Shown here one piece after another: positions 9,394 to 18,813 of a DNA stretch of 64,000 nt. The stretch spans positions 189,799 to 253,798 of the forward strand of contig NZ_ATVP01000001.1 of assembly GCF_000420785.1 (NCBI RefSeq). The letters are read 5' to 3'. This DNA comes from Streptococcus hyovaginalis DSM 12219. GTDB lineage: Bacteria; Bacillota; Bacilli; Lactobacillales; Streptococcaceae. The notes below the pieces were generated by a model that did not search any database, was not told the origin of the DNA, and saw only the letters and a list, made by a program, of their open reading frames with translations. Position numbers and translations under genes: made by a program. Within the stretch, counting starts at the first letter, position 1, and each line of letters starts with the position of its first letter.

Positions 9394-10591
9394 AATATCA
9401 GAAGTTCAATTACTCCAGTTTCTGTTACTAGTGCTACCATTCGTGGATACCCTCAATGGATATTTGAATAATGGTGCAAATGAATCGGGTCTATCTTTTG
9501 GGATCGTTTATCGAATCATCATATTGACTTGGTGTATATTTTTGCTTTTACGACATGGTATGCTGAAACAGGACTTTTTTTCTATGGTATTGATAATATT
9601 CGGTGTTGTATTAAGCTTCTTTTCAAGTCATAGTTCAGAATATTTTGTTTTACTATCAAAATTATTATTACCGATTTTACTGATTTTTGTATTTAAAATC
9701 TATACGTTTAAAGGTGTCCTACCTAATACTTTCTTTGAAAAAATATTTAGTTGGTGGAATTTATTGTTTGTTTTATCAATTTTAATACCATTTTTTTTGG
9801 GGATTGGCTTTAGAACTTATGGCGAGGGATCAGTTGGATTTAAGGGCTTTTATTATTCACAAAATGATTTGGGCATTGTGTTAATTTTGCTATTTGCCTA
9901 TTCATTGATTAGAATATCTAGACATTTTAGTTTGATAAATTTGTTTCTCACTATGAGTAGTTTATTTTGTGGAATACTTCTAGGTCTAAAGAGTGTTTAT
10001 ATTATAGATTTCGTACTCATTATATATTTCATGTATAGTAAACGTCTCACTGTAACAAATATGATAAAGAATGTTATGTACACCATATTAGGTTTTTTTG
10101 CAGTCTATGGATTCTATATTTGGTTTTTTGAAGATATAAACGGAATCATTAAAAGATGGGAATATTTTCTAAATCAGAGTGAGTCATTTTTTTCGTTTTT
10201 TACAAGTTCAAGAATTGATCGTATTCCACGTGTATTTTCATGGCTTTCTGAAACGAATTATAGAGGTCTAATATTCGGAACCGGTTTGGAGTATACAAAA
10301 ATAACTTCTAATTTTATTTCCTCGATTCAAATAGAAATGGATTTCTTTGATATTTTATTTCAATTAGGAATAGTAGGCTTATTAGGAGTATTGTCAGTAT
10401 ATTTTCAAACTGTCAAATCAAGTCCAGCACCAAAAATATATCAATTTATATTTGTTATTGCATGTTGTTACAGTTTTTTTGTAGGACATGTATTAGAATC
10501 GGCATTGTCAGGTATGGTTTTTGCAACCTTTGTTGGGCTTATTTTAGAAAAGGGACAGAACGAAAATGTTGACAAGAATGCAGTATATTAA
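9383..10591 (+). CDS. wzy: Wzy-like O-antigen/capsule polymerase
   Basis: Integral membrane protein with roughly ten hydrophobic segments over about 402 residues and a larger hydrophilic loop (around 255-290) in the second half, the usual shape of Wzy polymerases. These link flipped repeat units at the outer face of the membrane. Sequence identity within this class is low, so the call rests on topology and position between the transferases and the flippase. The ATG at 9383 has AAGAGGA at 9367-9373; GTG at 9377 is an in-frame alternative. It overlaps the genes on both sides. Confidence 0.8.
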   Translation: MVFKISEVQLLQFLLLVLPFVDTLNGYLNNGANESGLSFGIVYRIIILTWCIFLLLRHGMLKQDFFSMVLIIFGVVLSFFSSHSSEYFVLLSKLLLPILLIFVFKIYTFKGVLPNTFFEKIFSWWNLLFVLSILIPFFLGIGFRTYGEGSVGFKGFYYSQNDLGIVLILLFAYSLIRISRHFSLINLFLTMSSLFCGILLGLKSVYIIDFVLIIYFMYSKRLTVTNMIKNVMYTILGFFAVYGFYIWFFEDINGIIKRWEYFLNQSESFFSFFTSSRIDRIPRVFSWLSETNYRGLIFGTGLEYTKITSNFISSIQIEMDFFDILFQLGIVGLLGVLSVYFQTVKSSPAPKIYQFIFVIACCYSFFVGHVLESALSGMVFATFVGLILEKGQNENVDKNAVY

Positions 10592-12074
10592 AACCAATGT
10601 TATTTATGGACTAGTAAGCAGAATTGTATTCATATTATTAGAATTTATTGCGAGATTTTATTTTATAAAATTCTTAGGGAATGAGCTACTTGGAATTACC
10701 AATGTATTTATAAATATCTTACAGGTCCTTTCCGTAGCAGAACTAGGACTGAATAATGTTGTTATGTACAGTTATTTCAAGCCCCTTGCACAGAACGATT
10801 ACAAAAAATTATCTCACCTAAATGGTCTTTTTAGATATATATATAACTGTATTGCGGCAACCATTTTCATTCTAGGTATGTGTATTCTTCCATTTGTACA
10901 TATGACCATTAGTCTGGATAATGCTAATTTTAATGTATACTGGATTTTTTTCTTATTTCTGATAGATTCAGTATTATCATACCTATTTGTTTATAAAACT
11001 ATTATTTTATCGGCTGCCCAAAAAAATTATATTATATCTAAATATGATATGATTTGTAATTCTATTAGAACGGTTCTACAAATAGTTGTTTTAGTTACTA
11101 TTCAGTCATTCACAGTTTATTTTTTATTAAAGATTATTTTTACTCTAATAGCAAATTTATTGAAGGTGAGAATAGTAGATAAAGAATATCCAGAAATTAG
11201 CAATCATAATGGAAAGATTAGCAAGGTTGAACGAAATGAAATTTTTGATACGATAAAATCGGGCTTAATCTACAAAATTTCAGGGGTATTGTTAAATGGG
11301 ACGGATAACATTATTATCTCTAGCTTTATTGGCACTGTTTATGTAGGGTTACTATCTAACTATACTATTTTAGCGACATCAATTATGTCATTCATCGTTG
11401 TGATTTTCTCATCAATGACTTCCAGTGTTGGAAATCTTCTTCATACAGAGGACAAGAAAATCTTATTAGATAGATTTGAAAGAATTCAGTCTGTAGCAAA
11501 CTGGCTATCAATAGTTTTGATGACTTGTCTGTTCTTCTTATCCAGTGATTTTATTTTGCTCTGGATTGGTAAAGAGTATATAATGGATAGCACAACAGTT
11601 TTATGGCGTACAATGATATTTTACTTAGGATGCTTCTTACAACCAATATACATATTTCGAGAGGCAACCGGCCTTTTTCAAAAAACAAAATATGTCATGT
11701 TAATAACAGCAATACTTAATTGTATTTTGAGTATTATATTAGCCAATCTATATGGAGTAGATGGAGTATTACTCGCAACACTTATCTCTATATTAATGAC
11801 TTATTTTTGGTATGAGCCATTAGTGCTTTTCAGAGATATTTTTGACGCTTCTCCTAAGCAATACTTTATCGAAATTTTTAAAAATTTTATTATCACCTTT
11901 CTGTTGATGGTCTTACTTTACATTTTTCCAATTGCTGTCAAGTCATGGATGGACTGGATTTTAAAAGGATTATTTATTTTTATTTTATCTAACCTTGCTG
12001 CATTTATGCTATATAATAAAAAATTAGGTATAAGTCGTTTAATAATAGAAAAGTTAAAAAATAATATTAGATAA
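10566..12074 (+). CDS. wzx: Wzx-type capsule repeat-unit flippase
   Basis: Polysaccharide export protein of the MOP superfamily, 502 residues with about 12-14 hydrophobic segments. It is predicted to move the undecaprenyl-linked repeat unit across the membrane for Wzy. Typical features are the N-terminal basic and aromatic start, FLGNELLGITNVF after the first segment, AELGLNNVVMY, and DNIIISSFIGTVYVGLLSNY in the middle. It starts inside the wzy gene (overlap 26 bases) and is the last clear gene of the cps locus. Confidence 0.9.
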   Translation: MLTRMQYIKTNVIYGLVSRIVFILLEFIARFYFIKFLGNELLGITNVFINILQVLSVAELGLNNVVMYSYFKPLAQNDYKKLSHLNGLFRYIYNCIAATIFILGMCILPFVHMTISLDNANFNVYWIFFLFLIDSVLSYLFVYKTIILSAAQKNYIISKYDMICNSIRTVLQIVVLVTIQSFTVYFLLKIIFTLIANLLKVRIVDKEYPEISNHNGKISKVERNEIFDTIKSGLIYKISGVLLNGTDNIIISSFIGTVYVGLLSNYTILATSIMSFIVVIFSSMTSSVGNLLHTEDKKILLDRFERIQSVANWLSIVLMTCLFFLSSDFILLWIGKEYIMDSTTVLWRTMIFYLGCFLQPIYIFREATGLFQKTKYVMLITAILNCILSIILANLYGVDGVLLATLISILMTYFWYEPLVLFRDIFDASPKQYFIEIFKNFIITFLLMVLLYIFPIAVKSWMDWILKGLFIFILSNLAAFMLYNKKLGISRLIIEKLKNNIR

Positions 12075-12282
12075 AATAGCTGATGAACAAAATAAAGGAG
12101 ATTAATTGCTGATTCAATCTCCTATAGACGACGTTAAAAAACTTATCTAGAAGACCAACGTAATGCGGTGGATGTCGAATCAAATCTCCTGGTTGTCTAT
12201 TTTAGAAATTATTCTGAACAGTATTTCAAAACAGCGATGGCATCACATCAATAAGATACTAACTAAACTTCAAATTACTCCC

Positions 12283-12315
12283 AAGTACCTCTCAACTTCA
12301 TTGAGGTGCTTTTTT
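12283..12315 (+). terminator. Intrinsic terminator at the end of the cps locus
   Basis: Arms AAGTACCTC (12283-12291) and GAGGTGCTT (12303-12311) pair over nine positions with one G-U, around an 11-base loop, followed by a T-run. It lies 209 bases after wzx and is the first good terminator downstream of the capsule genes. Confidence 0.75.
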
Positions 12316-12590
12316 CGGTGTTTATTGCGGTTCTTGCAGGCACCTCTCGCTGTCAGTTATTGTATCAACACACTTTCCTTATCTGTCTTCTTGTTTGCGA
12401 CTCTAGATTCTTTAAAAAATAGGGCTTATCGTTTTAACGGAATCATGCTTATGCTAGTCATGGCATTTTTATATCTATATGTCAATGGATGGACCTGGTC
12501 AGGCATAACTTGGTGTGATATCATATCCGTTAATTTTCCTATACTTGCTGAAGTCTTTAATGACTTTGTGTTAGGAAATAACCCATAGGA

Positions 12591-12619
12591 CTGAATTTTC
12601 CATCATTTCATGTTATAAT
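12591..12619 (+). promoter_or_regulatory. Predicted promoter of pepV
   Basis: A perfect TATAAT lies at 12614-12619, with a weak -35 (CTGAAT, 12591-12596) 17 bases upstream. It is about 80 bases before the pepV start. Confidence 0.5.
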
Positions 12620-12698
12620 ACTTATTACGGATGAAAACGCTGTTACCTTTTTGCTGATGTAGAGAGGATATGGCTAAGAATGAAGAAGGAGTTTGTAC

Positions 12699-14111
12699 AT
12701 GTCTACAATTGATTTTAAAGCTGAAGTTGATAAGCGCCGTGAAGCCATGATGGCGGATTTGTTTACGATTTTGAGTATTAATTCAGAGCGTGATGATAGT
12801 CTAGCGGACAAGGAGCATCCATTTGGTCCTGGGCCTGTTAAGGCTTTGAAGGCCTTTCTTGAGATTGCAGAGCGTGATGGTTATCAGACACGTAATATTG
12901 ATAACTATGCGGGTGAGCTAGAGTTTGGTGATGGTGATGAGGTTCTTGGGATTTTCGCCCATTTAGATGTGGTTCCAGCGGGTTCTGGTTGGGATACAGA
13001 TCCTTACACACCTGTTATCAAAGATGGTCGTCTTTATGCGCGTGGAGCTTCAGATGATAAAGGGCCTACCATGGCATGTTACTATGGTCTCAATATCATT
13101 AAAGAATTGGGTCTTCCAGTTTCGAAAAAAGTTCGTTTTGTCTTAGGAACAGATGAAGAGTCTGGTTGGGCAGACATGGATTATTACTTCGAACATGCTG
13201 GTGTGGCTAAACCTGATTTTGGTTTCTCACCAGACGCTGAGTTTCCAATTATTAATGGGGAAAAAGGGAATATCACAGAGTATCTTCATTTCCCAGGTGC
13301 CAATGACGGTGCAGTAGTGCTTCATAAATTTGAAGGTGGTCTCCGTGAAAATATGGTTCCTGAGTCAGCGACAGCCTTGATCTCAGGTGATCTTGATTTT
13401 GATCAGTTGTCAGAAGCTCTCCGTACCTTTAATGCGAATAATAATGTGACTGGCGAAGTGTCTCAAGATAGCGAGGGCAATATTGCTATCACGATTAATG
13501 GGAAGTCTGCGCATGGGTCAATGCCATACAAAGGGGTCAATGGGGCAACTTTCTTGGCTAATTTCTTGAAACCATTAGCTTTTAATGGTGCAGCACGTAC
13601 CTATATTGATGTGATTGCAGATGTGCTTCATGAAGACTTTGAAGCAGAGAAACTTGGTCTTGCCTACACGGATGATAAGATGGGTGCGCTTAGCATGAAT
13701 GCAGGAGTCTTCTCATTCTTGAAAGAAGCTGAGGACAATACGATTGCTCTTAACTTCCGTTTCCCACAAGGGACAGATGAAAAGGTCTTGAAAGCCGGTC
13801 TTGAAAAAGTGGCTGGTGTTGAAAAGGTGACCTTGTCTGACCACTTGCAATCGCCTCATTATGTACCAGCTGATGATCCGTTGGTGACAACGCTCTTGTC
13901 TGTTTATGAAAAACACACAGGTCTTAAAGGTCATGAGCAAGTCATTGGTGGTGGGACTTTCGGTCGTTTGCTTGAGCGTGGTGTTGCCTTTGGTGCGCTC
14001 TTCCCAGATTCTATCGATACTATGCACCAAGCGAATGAATTTTCAGATGTTGAAGAGCTCTTCACAGCAGCTGCCATCTACGCAGAAGCTATCTACGAGT
14101 TAATCAAATAG
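12699..14111 (+). CDS. pepV: PepV dipeptidase (Xaa-His dipeptidase-like, M20 family)
   Basis: Cytoplasmic zinc dipeptidase that releases amino acids from imported dipeptides. About 470 residues, the normal PepV length. Metal-site motifs are visible: FAHLDVVPAG (first His), LYARGASDDKGP (bridging Asp), GTDEESGW (catalytic Glu pair), SPDAEFP and a late His in DTMHQANEF. The ATG at 12699 with GAAGGAG at 12685-12691 is preferred over an upstream in-frame TTG. It is monocistronic, with its own promoter and a weak hairpin (GACT-TTTT-AGTC) at its stop. Confidence 0.93.
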   Translation: MSTIDFKAEVDKRREAMMADLFTILSINSERDDSLADKEHPFGPGPVKALKAFLEIAERDGYQTRNIDNYAGELEFGDGDEVLGIFAHLDVVPAGSGWDTDPYTPVIKDGRLYARGASDDKGPTMACYYGLNIIKELGLPVSKKVRFVLGTDEESGWADMDYYFEHAGVAKPDFGFSPDAEFPIINGEKGNITEYLHFPGANDGAVVLHKFEGGLRENMVPESATALISGDLDFDQLSEALRTFNANNNVTGEVSQDSEGNIAITINGKSAHGSMPYKGVNGATFLANFLKPLAFNGAARTYIDVIADVLHEDFEAEKLGLAYTDDKMGALSMNAGVFSFLKEAEDNTIALNFRFPQGTDEKVLKAGLEKVAGVEKVTLSDHLQSPHYVPADDPLVTTLLSVYEKHTGLKGHEQVIGGGTFGRLLERGVAFGALFPDSIDTMHQANEFSDVEELFTAAAIYAEAIYELIK

Positions 14112-14138
14112 ACTTTTTAGTCATTTTTCAGAATTTCT

Positions 14139-14167
14139 TTGACAGTCATGTCATATTCCGCTATAAT
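14139..14167 (+). promoter_or_regulatory. Promoter of pyrF-pyrE
   Basis: Consensus -35 TTGACA (14139-14144) and -10 TATAAT (14162-14167) are separated by exactly 17 bases. Transcription would start near 14174, giving a leader of about 170 bases. Confidence 0.88.
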
Positions 14168-14182
14168 ATTCTCAAATACAAT

Positions 14183-14217
14183 AACCTTTAACCAAGTCCA
14201 GAGAGGCATGGAAGGTT
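14183..14217 (+). promoter_or_regulatory. PyrR-binding loop (anti-antiterminator) in the pyrF leader
   Basis: AGTCCAGAGAGGC at 14195-14207 matches the known PyrR recognition sequence ARUCCNGNGAGGY. It sits in the loop of a hairpin with arms AACCTT (14183-14188) and AAGGTT (14212-14217). With the terminator downstream this is the classic UMP-dependent PyrR attenuator, so high pyrimidine should stop pyrF-pyrE transcription. Confidence 0.88.
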
Positions 14218-14294
14218 GAAATCTGCGGATTTCGAACGGATGAAGACGTGTCTTTGGGGATACGACAGAGAGGACTGATCTCCTCATTTTCGTC

Positions 14295-14324
14295 AAGCCT
14301 TACCAACTCTGGTGAGGCTTTTTG
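14295..14324 (+). terminator. Attenuator terminator of pyrF-pyrE
   Basis: An 11-base-pair stem (14295-14305 with 14310-14320) with loop ACTC is followed by a T-run, 20 bases before the pyrF start. It is the terminator half of the PyrR switch. Confidence 0.88.
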
Positions 14325-14342
14325 TCTTGAAAAGGAGAGATC

Positions 14343-15035
14343 ATGTTTGAACCCCGCCCTATTATTGCCCTTGATTTTCCCGATATGGCAAGTGTTAAAC
14401 GTTTTTTATCCCACTTTCCTAGCGATGAGAAACTTTACCTCAAAGTCGGCATGGAGCTCTTCTATGCTTGTGGTCCAGAGATTGTGACTTACCTAAAGGA
14501 ACAAGGTCATAGTGTTTTTCTAGATTTGAAGTTACACGATATTCCCAATACGGTTGAGTCTGCTATGAGAGTCTTGGCCAAGCTTAAGGTCGATATGACC
14601 AATGTCCATGCAGCTGGTGGTGTGGAGATGATGAAAGCAGCTCGTCGCGGTTTTGGTCATGAAGGTATCTTGATAGCTGTTACCCAGCTCACCTCTACCT
14701 CAGAGGAAGCCATGCAGGCCGATCAAAATATCCAAACCAGTCTGGTGGACTCGGTGCAGCACTATGCGCAGAAAACAGCAGAAGCTGATCTCGATGGTGT
14801 CGTTTGTTCTGCCCAAGAGGTCGCTGTGATTAAAGAGGCGACCACAGCCGGCTTTTTATGTCTGACGCCGGGCATTCGTCCTAAAGGTGCAGCAGTCGGC
14901 GATCAAAAACGGGTCATGTCACCTCAAGAGGCTCGCGCTATAGGCAGTAACTTTATCGTTGTCGGTCGCCCAATCACCCAAGCTGAGGATCCTTTAGGAG
15001 CTTATCACGCTATCAAGACAGATTGGAATGCCTAA
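14343..15035 (+). CDS. pyrF: Orotidine 5'-phosphate decarboxylase
   Basis: Catalyses the last step of UMP synthesis, OMP to UMP plus CO2. 230 residues, standard for the group I enzyme. IIALDFPDM opens the barrel, [13 protein letters not shown] carries the catalytic Asp-Lys-Asp set, and [17 protein letters not shown] binds phosphate. AAGGAGAG lies directly before the ATG. It is followed 79 bases later by pyrE, which catalyses the preceding step, under the shared PyrR attenuator. Confidence 0.97.
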   Translation: MFEPRPIIALDFPDMASVKRFLSHFPSDEKLYLKVGMELFYACGPEIVTYLKEQGHSVFLDLKLHDIPNTVESAMRVLAKLKVDMTNVHAAGGVEMMKAARRGFGHEGILIAVTQLTSTSEEAMQADQNIQTSLVDSVQHYAQKTAEADLDGVVCSAQEVAVIKEATTAGFLCLTPGIRPKGAAVGDQKRVMSPQEARAIGSNFIVVGRPITQAEDPLGAYHAIKTDWNA

Positions 15036-15114
15036 TTATTGTCGTTAATCATCATTACTAAGAGTCAGGGGAGTATCCTGTCTCTTGCAAACCAATAGAA
15101 GAAGGAGTTTTATC

Positions 15115-15744
15115 ATGACACTTGCAACACAAATTGCTGCAGATTTGCTAGACATCAAAGCTGTTTACCTCAAGCCTGAAGATCCTTTCACCTGGGCATC
15201 AGGTATTAAGTCACCGATTTATACGGATAATCGTATTACCCTATCTTACCCTGAGACACGTGACTTAATTGAAAATGGTTTTGTTGAAACGATTAAAGAG
15301 CAGTTTCCGGAGGTTGAGGTCATTGCAGGAACAGCAACTGCAGGAATTCCACATGGTGCCATTATTGCCGACAAGATGGGGTTGCCTTTTTCATACATTC
15401 GCTCAAAGCCAAAAGATCATGGGGCTGGTAATCAGATTGAAGGTCGTGTGGTCAAGGGTCAAAAGATGGTCATTATCGAAGATTTGATCTCAACTGGTGG
15501 TTCTGTTTTAGACGCAGTTAAGGCTGCTAAGGAGGCTGGTTTAGAGGTTTTGGGGGTCGTTGCGATTTTCACTTACGAACTGCCAAAAGCTACAGCCAAT
15601 TTTGACCAAGCTGGGGTGAAACTAGTCACGCTATCAAACTACAGTGAGCTGATCAAGGTCGCCAAAGTTAAAGGCTATATCACAGCTGATGAATTAATGC
15701 TTTTGAAGAAATTCAAGGAAAATCAAGAAAACTGGCAAGACTAA
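15115..15744 (+). CDS. pyrE: Orotate phosphoribosyltransferase
   Basis: Converts orotate and PRPP to OMP, the substrate of PyrF. The start at 15115 has AAGGAG at 15102-15107 and gives 209 residues, the usual length; the frame is open further upstream to 15085 without support. The PRPP-binding motif [12 protein letters not shown] lies near residue 120, and the flexible loop [13 protein letters not shown] precedes it. It ends at a strong terminator. Confidence 0.97.
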   Translation: MTLATQIAADLLDIKAVYLKPEDPFTWASGIKSPIYTDNRITLSYPETRDLIENGFVETIKEQFPEVEVIAGTATAGIPHGAIIADKMGLPFSYIRSKPKDHGAGNQIEGRVVKGQKMVIIEDLISTGGSVLDAVKAAKEAGLEVLGVVAIFTYELPKATANFDQAGVKLVTLSNYSELIKVAKVKGYITADELMLLKKFKENQENWQD

Positions 15745-15749
15745 GAAGC

Positions 15750-15776
15750 GAGAGTTGACCAATCAACTCTCTTTTG
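15750..15776 (+). terminator. Terminator after pyrE
   Basis: A perfect 9-base-pair stem GAGAGTTGA/TCAACTCTC (15750-15758 with 15763-15771), CCAA loop, then TTTT. Confidence 0.88.
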
Positions 15777-15833
15777 TTACACTGAAACATAGCTAGCTAT
15801 ACAAAAATGATTTAGAGATGAAGGAGACATGAC

Positions 15834-16259
15834 ATGATTAAGAAAGAAAATAAAAAATTAGTGATTGATCTAGGACTTGGCTTAGTATTGTCTATCGTGA
15901 TGCCCTTATCAGGGGCGCTATTGTCGGGCCATTTTACTTGGGAAAGCTTTTTGCAAGGGTTTGTTGTGGCCTTTGTGGCAGGTTATACTGTGATCGAGTT
16001 GACGCCTGTATTACGGTGGTCAGATGAGTGGACAAAAGGGATAGGCAATCGCGCCTTTCGCTATATTGCCAAGAACATGATTATAGCCGTTTTGACTGGT
16101 CTTTTGATTGGTGGTATTTCTGTCTTTGTAGAGCGTGGTTTTGCAGCTTTTCCGGGATTCTTCTTTAGACTTCCTATCATGACTGTGGTTGTCTTTGTGA
16201 CCTTTTCGATTTGGCCACCGATTTTGTTTGCCTTGGTTGATCGATTTAGCGAAGAATGA
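15834..16259 (+). CDS. Small integral membrane protein, DUF2798-like
   Basis: 141 residues with four hydrophobic segments (about 10-30, 36-55, 78-98 and 110-135) and basic ends. GAAGGAG lies before the ATG. The overall pattern, two similar two-segment halves, resembles the DUF2798 family of uncharacterised membrane proteins, but I cannot be sure by eye. Function unknown. It stands alone between the pyrE terminator and a 255-base gap. Confidence 0.75.
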   Translation: MIKKENKKLVIDLGLGLVLSIVMPLSGALLSGHFTWESFLQGFVVAFVAGYTVIELTPVLRWSDEWTKGIGNRAFRYIAKNMIIAVLTGLLIGGISVFVERGFAAFPGFFFRLPIMTVVVFVTFSIWPPILFALVDRFSEE

Positions 16260-16420
16260 CAATCATTATAAAATGGCTCAGGGTCTTATCAGCGTGTTTG
16301 GAGTGTGTCTTTAGTTGAGCTTGACTATTGGTGGCATCTTGAGTAGGTGCTTCTCGCTCGATGAAGGGTACGCTACACCACAAGGCTGCTGTTTTTTATC
16401 AATGGCTTATCAAAGAGGAG

Positions 16421-16446
16421 AATCAGGTATTTGGCCTGATTTTTTA
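16421..16446 (+). terminator. Terminator upstream of the GNAT gene
   Basis: Arms AATCAGG (16421-16427) and CCTGATT (16435-16441) with a TATTTGG loop are followed by a T-run. It lies 162 bases after the small membrane-protein gene. A -10 box TATAAT at 16483-16488, without a clear -35, then precedes the next gene. Confidence 0.7.
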
Positions 16447-16514
16447 TCTGATGACTTACCCGTCCCCTTTTTCATTTTTTGTTATAATAAAGTAATATTT
16501 GGAGGTGACTAACC

Positions 16515-17255
16515 ATGCCGTATAAAGCATTATTGGAGTCTAAGGTAACGCCATTTTTAGAGACGGAGCGCTTTAAGCATTTTAAGAATCCCATTTTATC
16601 TGAAAAATATTATGAAAACTATATTTCCTACAAAGAACAGCCAGTTCTGGACATGTTAACCTCTGACTTAGCTTACTTAGCACACGAACAGACTGCCTAT
16701 CCTAGCGACTATGCTATGATTTTTTTGGCTGAAAATGTTTCTTTAGATCAAGAGATCAGGGAGTATCTAGAGCATGAAGGGTTTGCATTGGAAAAGCATG
16801 TGATTTTTATCGCAGCTATTGACGATCTCAACTTGAGTGATAAAGACATTGCCCCCGTTACCATTAGCCCACTGACAGCTCAGACATTTTCGACTTATCT
16901 CGACTATGATTATCAGCATAATCTCCTTTACGGGCAAGCTTATGCGGATCAGATGAGAGCATTTAACGTTCAAAAGGGGTTAGCTTTATCAGAAAGTATC
17001 TACCTTGCCATGGAAGATGATCAGATTATTGGTGTTTTGACAGCATGGGATTTCGGAGACTATGTGGAAATGGATGATTTTCAGGTAGAAGAAGCTTTTC
17101 GTGGTCGAGGCATTGGTAGTGCCCTTCAAAAAGAAGCTAGTAAGGGACATCGTTATGCTATCTTGATCGCTGAAGAGATCAATCGCGACATGTACCAGCA
17201 TCAAGCCTATCAAGAAGTGGCTTATTATTGGACAGCACTTAGAACTGGAAAGTAA
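16515..17255 (+). CDS. GNAT-family N-acetyltransferase
   Basis: Predicted acetyl-CoA-dependent acetyltransferase of unknown substrate. 246 residues. The C-terminal part carries the acetyl-CoA pyrophosphate loop EEAFRGRGIGSALQKEA (RGRGIG), preceded by YLAMEDDQIIGVLTAWDF, typical of GNAT motifs D and A. The first 110 residues are not recognised and may be a second, degenerate GNAT-like half. GGAGGTG upstream supports the ATG. The amidase gene follows after 14 bases, so the two are probably co-transcribed. Confidence 0.85.
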   Translation: MPYKALLESKVTPFLETERFKHFKNPILSEKYYENYISYKEQPVLDMLTSDLAYLAHEQTAYPSDYAMIFLAENVSLDQEIREYLEHEGFALEKHVIFIAAIDDLNLSDKDIAPVTISPLTAQTFSTYLDYDYQHNLLYGQAYADQMRAFNVQKGLALSESIYLAMEDDQIIGVLTAWDFGDYVEMDDFQVEEAFRGRGIGSALQKEASKGHRYAILIAEEINRDMYQHQAYQEVAYYWTALRTGK

Positions 17256-17269
17256 GAAAAGGAGACAGT

Positions 17270-18712
17270 ATGTTTCGAGATGCAACTGACATGGCTGAAG
17301 CGGTCAACAATCGTAAAGTATCTGCAAAAGAGTTAGTTCTAGATACCATTGATAAGGTGGAAGGTCTCAATCCTGGACTCAATGCCATTACCAGTACACG
17401 CTTTGAAAAAGCGCTAATGGAGGCTGAAACGCGTGATTTTTCGGATAAACCTTTTTCTGGTGTTCCTATCTTTTTGAAGGATTTAGGTCAGGAACAAGCG
17501 GGAGAGCCGTCAACGTCGGGATCAATTCTCTTTAAAGATTATTATGCGAGGAAGTCGGATTATTATGTTGAACGTTTGGAGGCACTTGGTTTTATTGTCC
17601 TAGGTAGGACAAATACTCCGGAATTTGGTTTTAAAAATATCTCTGATAGCCGTCTTCACGGTCCGGTTAATCTGCCTGATGATCCGACACGTAATGCAGG
17701 AGGATCTTCGGGAGGCGCAGCGGCAGTGGTTGCTTCAGGTATTAGCCCCATAGCAGCTGCTAGCGACGGTGGCGGATCCATTCGTATCCCTGCTTCTTTT
17801 AATGGACTCATTGGCCTAAAACCGACTAGAGGGCGTATTCCCGTTGGACCTGGGTCTTATCGTGGTTGGCAGGGAGCTTCTGTTAATTTTGCCCTGACCA
17901 AGACTGTACGTGATACCAGACGACTACTAGAGCACTTTCAAGTGTGTCAAATGGAGAGTCCCTTTGTGCTACCAAAGTTGAGCCATCAAGATCTCTTTAC
18001 TCCCGTTCAAAAACCGTTAAAAATAGCTATTCAAGAGGAGTCTCCCATAGGTGGAGCTGTGTCTGAGGAAGCTAAACTGGCTTTAAAAAATGCTGCTAAG
18101 TTTTTAGCAGATTTAGGCCATGATGTCAAACCCTTAACTAAGCAGCCATTGGATGGGATCGAGGCTATGCGGTCTTACTATGTGATGAACGCAGTTGAGA
18201 CAGCTGCCATGTTTGATCACATTGCTGCTAACCTGAAACGCCCCTTGGTGGTTGAAGATATGGAAGTCATGTCTTGGGCCTTGTATCGTAGTGGGCAAAA
18301 GATTCCTGCTAAAAGGTATTCACACATCCTGTCACGATGGGATCAGTACAGTAGGATCATGCATGCCTTTCATCGCAGCTATGATATCTTGTTATCGCCA
18401 ACGGTGGCAGATGTCGCCCCTAAACATGGTCAATTTGCATTGTCAGAGAAACGTCGTGATCAATTGCTTCATATAGATGATTGCAGTCAAGAAGAACAAC
18501 TAGAGTTGATCTGGCAGATGTTTTCAAAGAGTTTGGATTGGACGCCTTTTACACAGCAAGCTAATCTGACCGGTCAACCGTCGATTAGTTTACCAACTCA
18601 TCGTACAGTAGCAGGATTAGCCATTGGCATACAGGCAACGGCAGCCAAAGGAAGAGAGGATTTGTTGATGCATTTGGCAGATGTGTTTGAAACGAGTAGC
18701 AGTCATTCATAA
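17270..18712 (+). CDS. Amidase-signature family amidohydrolase (GatA-like)
   Basis: Serine amidase using a Ser-cisSer-Lys triad. 480 residues. The catalytic Lys is in PIFLKDLGQ, the cis-Ser in NAGGSSGGAAAVVASG, and the nucleophile Ser in DGGGSIRIPASFNGLIGLKP. It resembles GatA, but there are no gatC or gatB neighbours, so a stand-alone amidase is more likely than the tRNA amidotransferase subunit. AAAGGAGACAG precedes the ATG. Substrate unknown. Confidence 0.88.
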   Translation: MFRDATDMAEAVNNRKVSAKELVLDTIDKVEGLNPGLNAITSTRFEKALMEAETRDFSDKPFSGVPIFLKDLGQEQAGEPSTSGSILFKDYYARKSDYYVERLEALGFIVLGRTNTPEFGFKNISDSRLHGPVNLPDDPTRNAGGSSGGAAAVVASGISPIAAASDGGGSIRIPASFNGLIGLKPTRGRIPVGPGSYRGWQGASVNFALTKTVRDTRRLLEHFQVCQMESPFVLPKLSHQDLFTPVQKPLKIAIQEESPIGGAVSEEAKLALKNAAKFLADLGHDVKPLTKQPLDGIEAMRSYYVMNAVETAAMFDHIAANLKRPLVVEDMEVMSWALYRSGQKIPAKRYSHILSRWDQYSRIMHAFHRSYDILLSPTVADVAPKHGQFALSEKRRDQLLHIDDCSQEEQLELIWQMFSKSLDWTPFTQQANLTGQPSISLPTHRTVAGLAIGIQATAAKGREDLLMHLADVFETSSSHS

Positions 18713-18735
18713 GCGAAATTTTTTAAGCAATAGTA

Positions 18736-18764
18736 TTGAAAGCTTTGAAAAAAAAGAGTAAACT
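18736..18764 (+). promoter_or_regulatory. Promoter of the amino-acid binding protein gene
   Basis: TTGAAA (18736-18741) and TAAACT (18759-18764) are separated by 17 bases, 50 bases before the start at 18814. Confidence 0.65.
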
Positions 18765-18813
18765 GATTCAGTAAGCATTTACATTTTTAAAAATACATGA
18801 GAAGGGCATGGTA

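Larger units (their letters stand above)
12075..12690. other. Gap after the cps locus; no convincing gene
   Basis: The stretch holds a hairpin without a T-run (arms 12096-12103 and 12116-12123), a terminator (listed separately) and an open frame of 141 codons at 12163-12588. That frame runs straight through the terminator hairpin, lacks a ribosome site and has no family features, although its C-terminal half is hydrophobic. A second open stretch just before the terminator reads LEDQRNAVDVESNLL and may be a gene remnant. I do not call a gene here. Confidence 0.5.

Noticed and set aside
12163..12588. 141-codon open frame after the cps locus
   Set aside because: It spans a good terminator hairpin, lacks a ribosome site and shows no family features.
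14248..14487. 79-codon open frame overlapping pyrF
   Set aside because: It runs through the PyrR attenuator terminator and the pyrF coding start in another frame.
16260..16420. Possible T-box leader before the GNAT gene (GAAGGGTACGCTACACC and a terminator)
   Set aside because: The T-box core AGGGTGGNACCGCG is not present and the downstream gene is not an aminoacylation or amino-acid gene.
16315..16512. 65-codon open frame before the GNAT gene
   Set aside because: It runs through the terminator at 16421-16446 and the following -10 box, and has no ribosome site.
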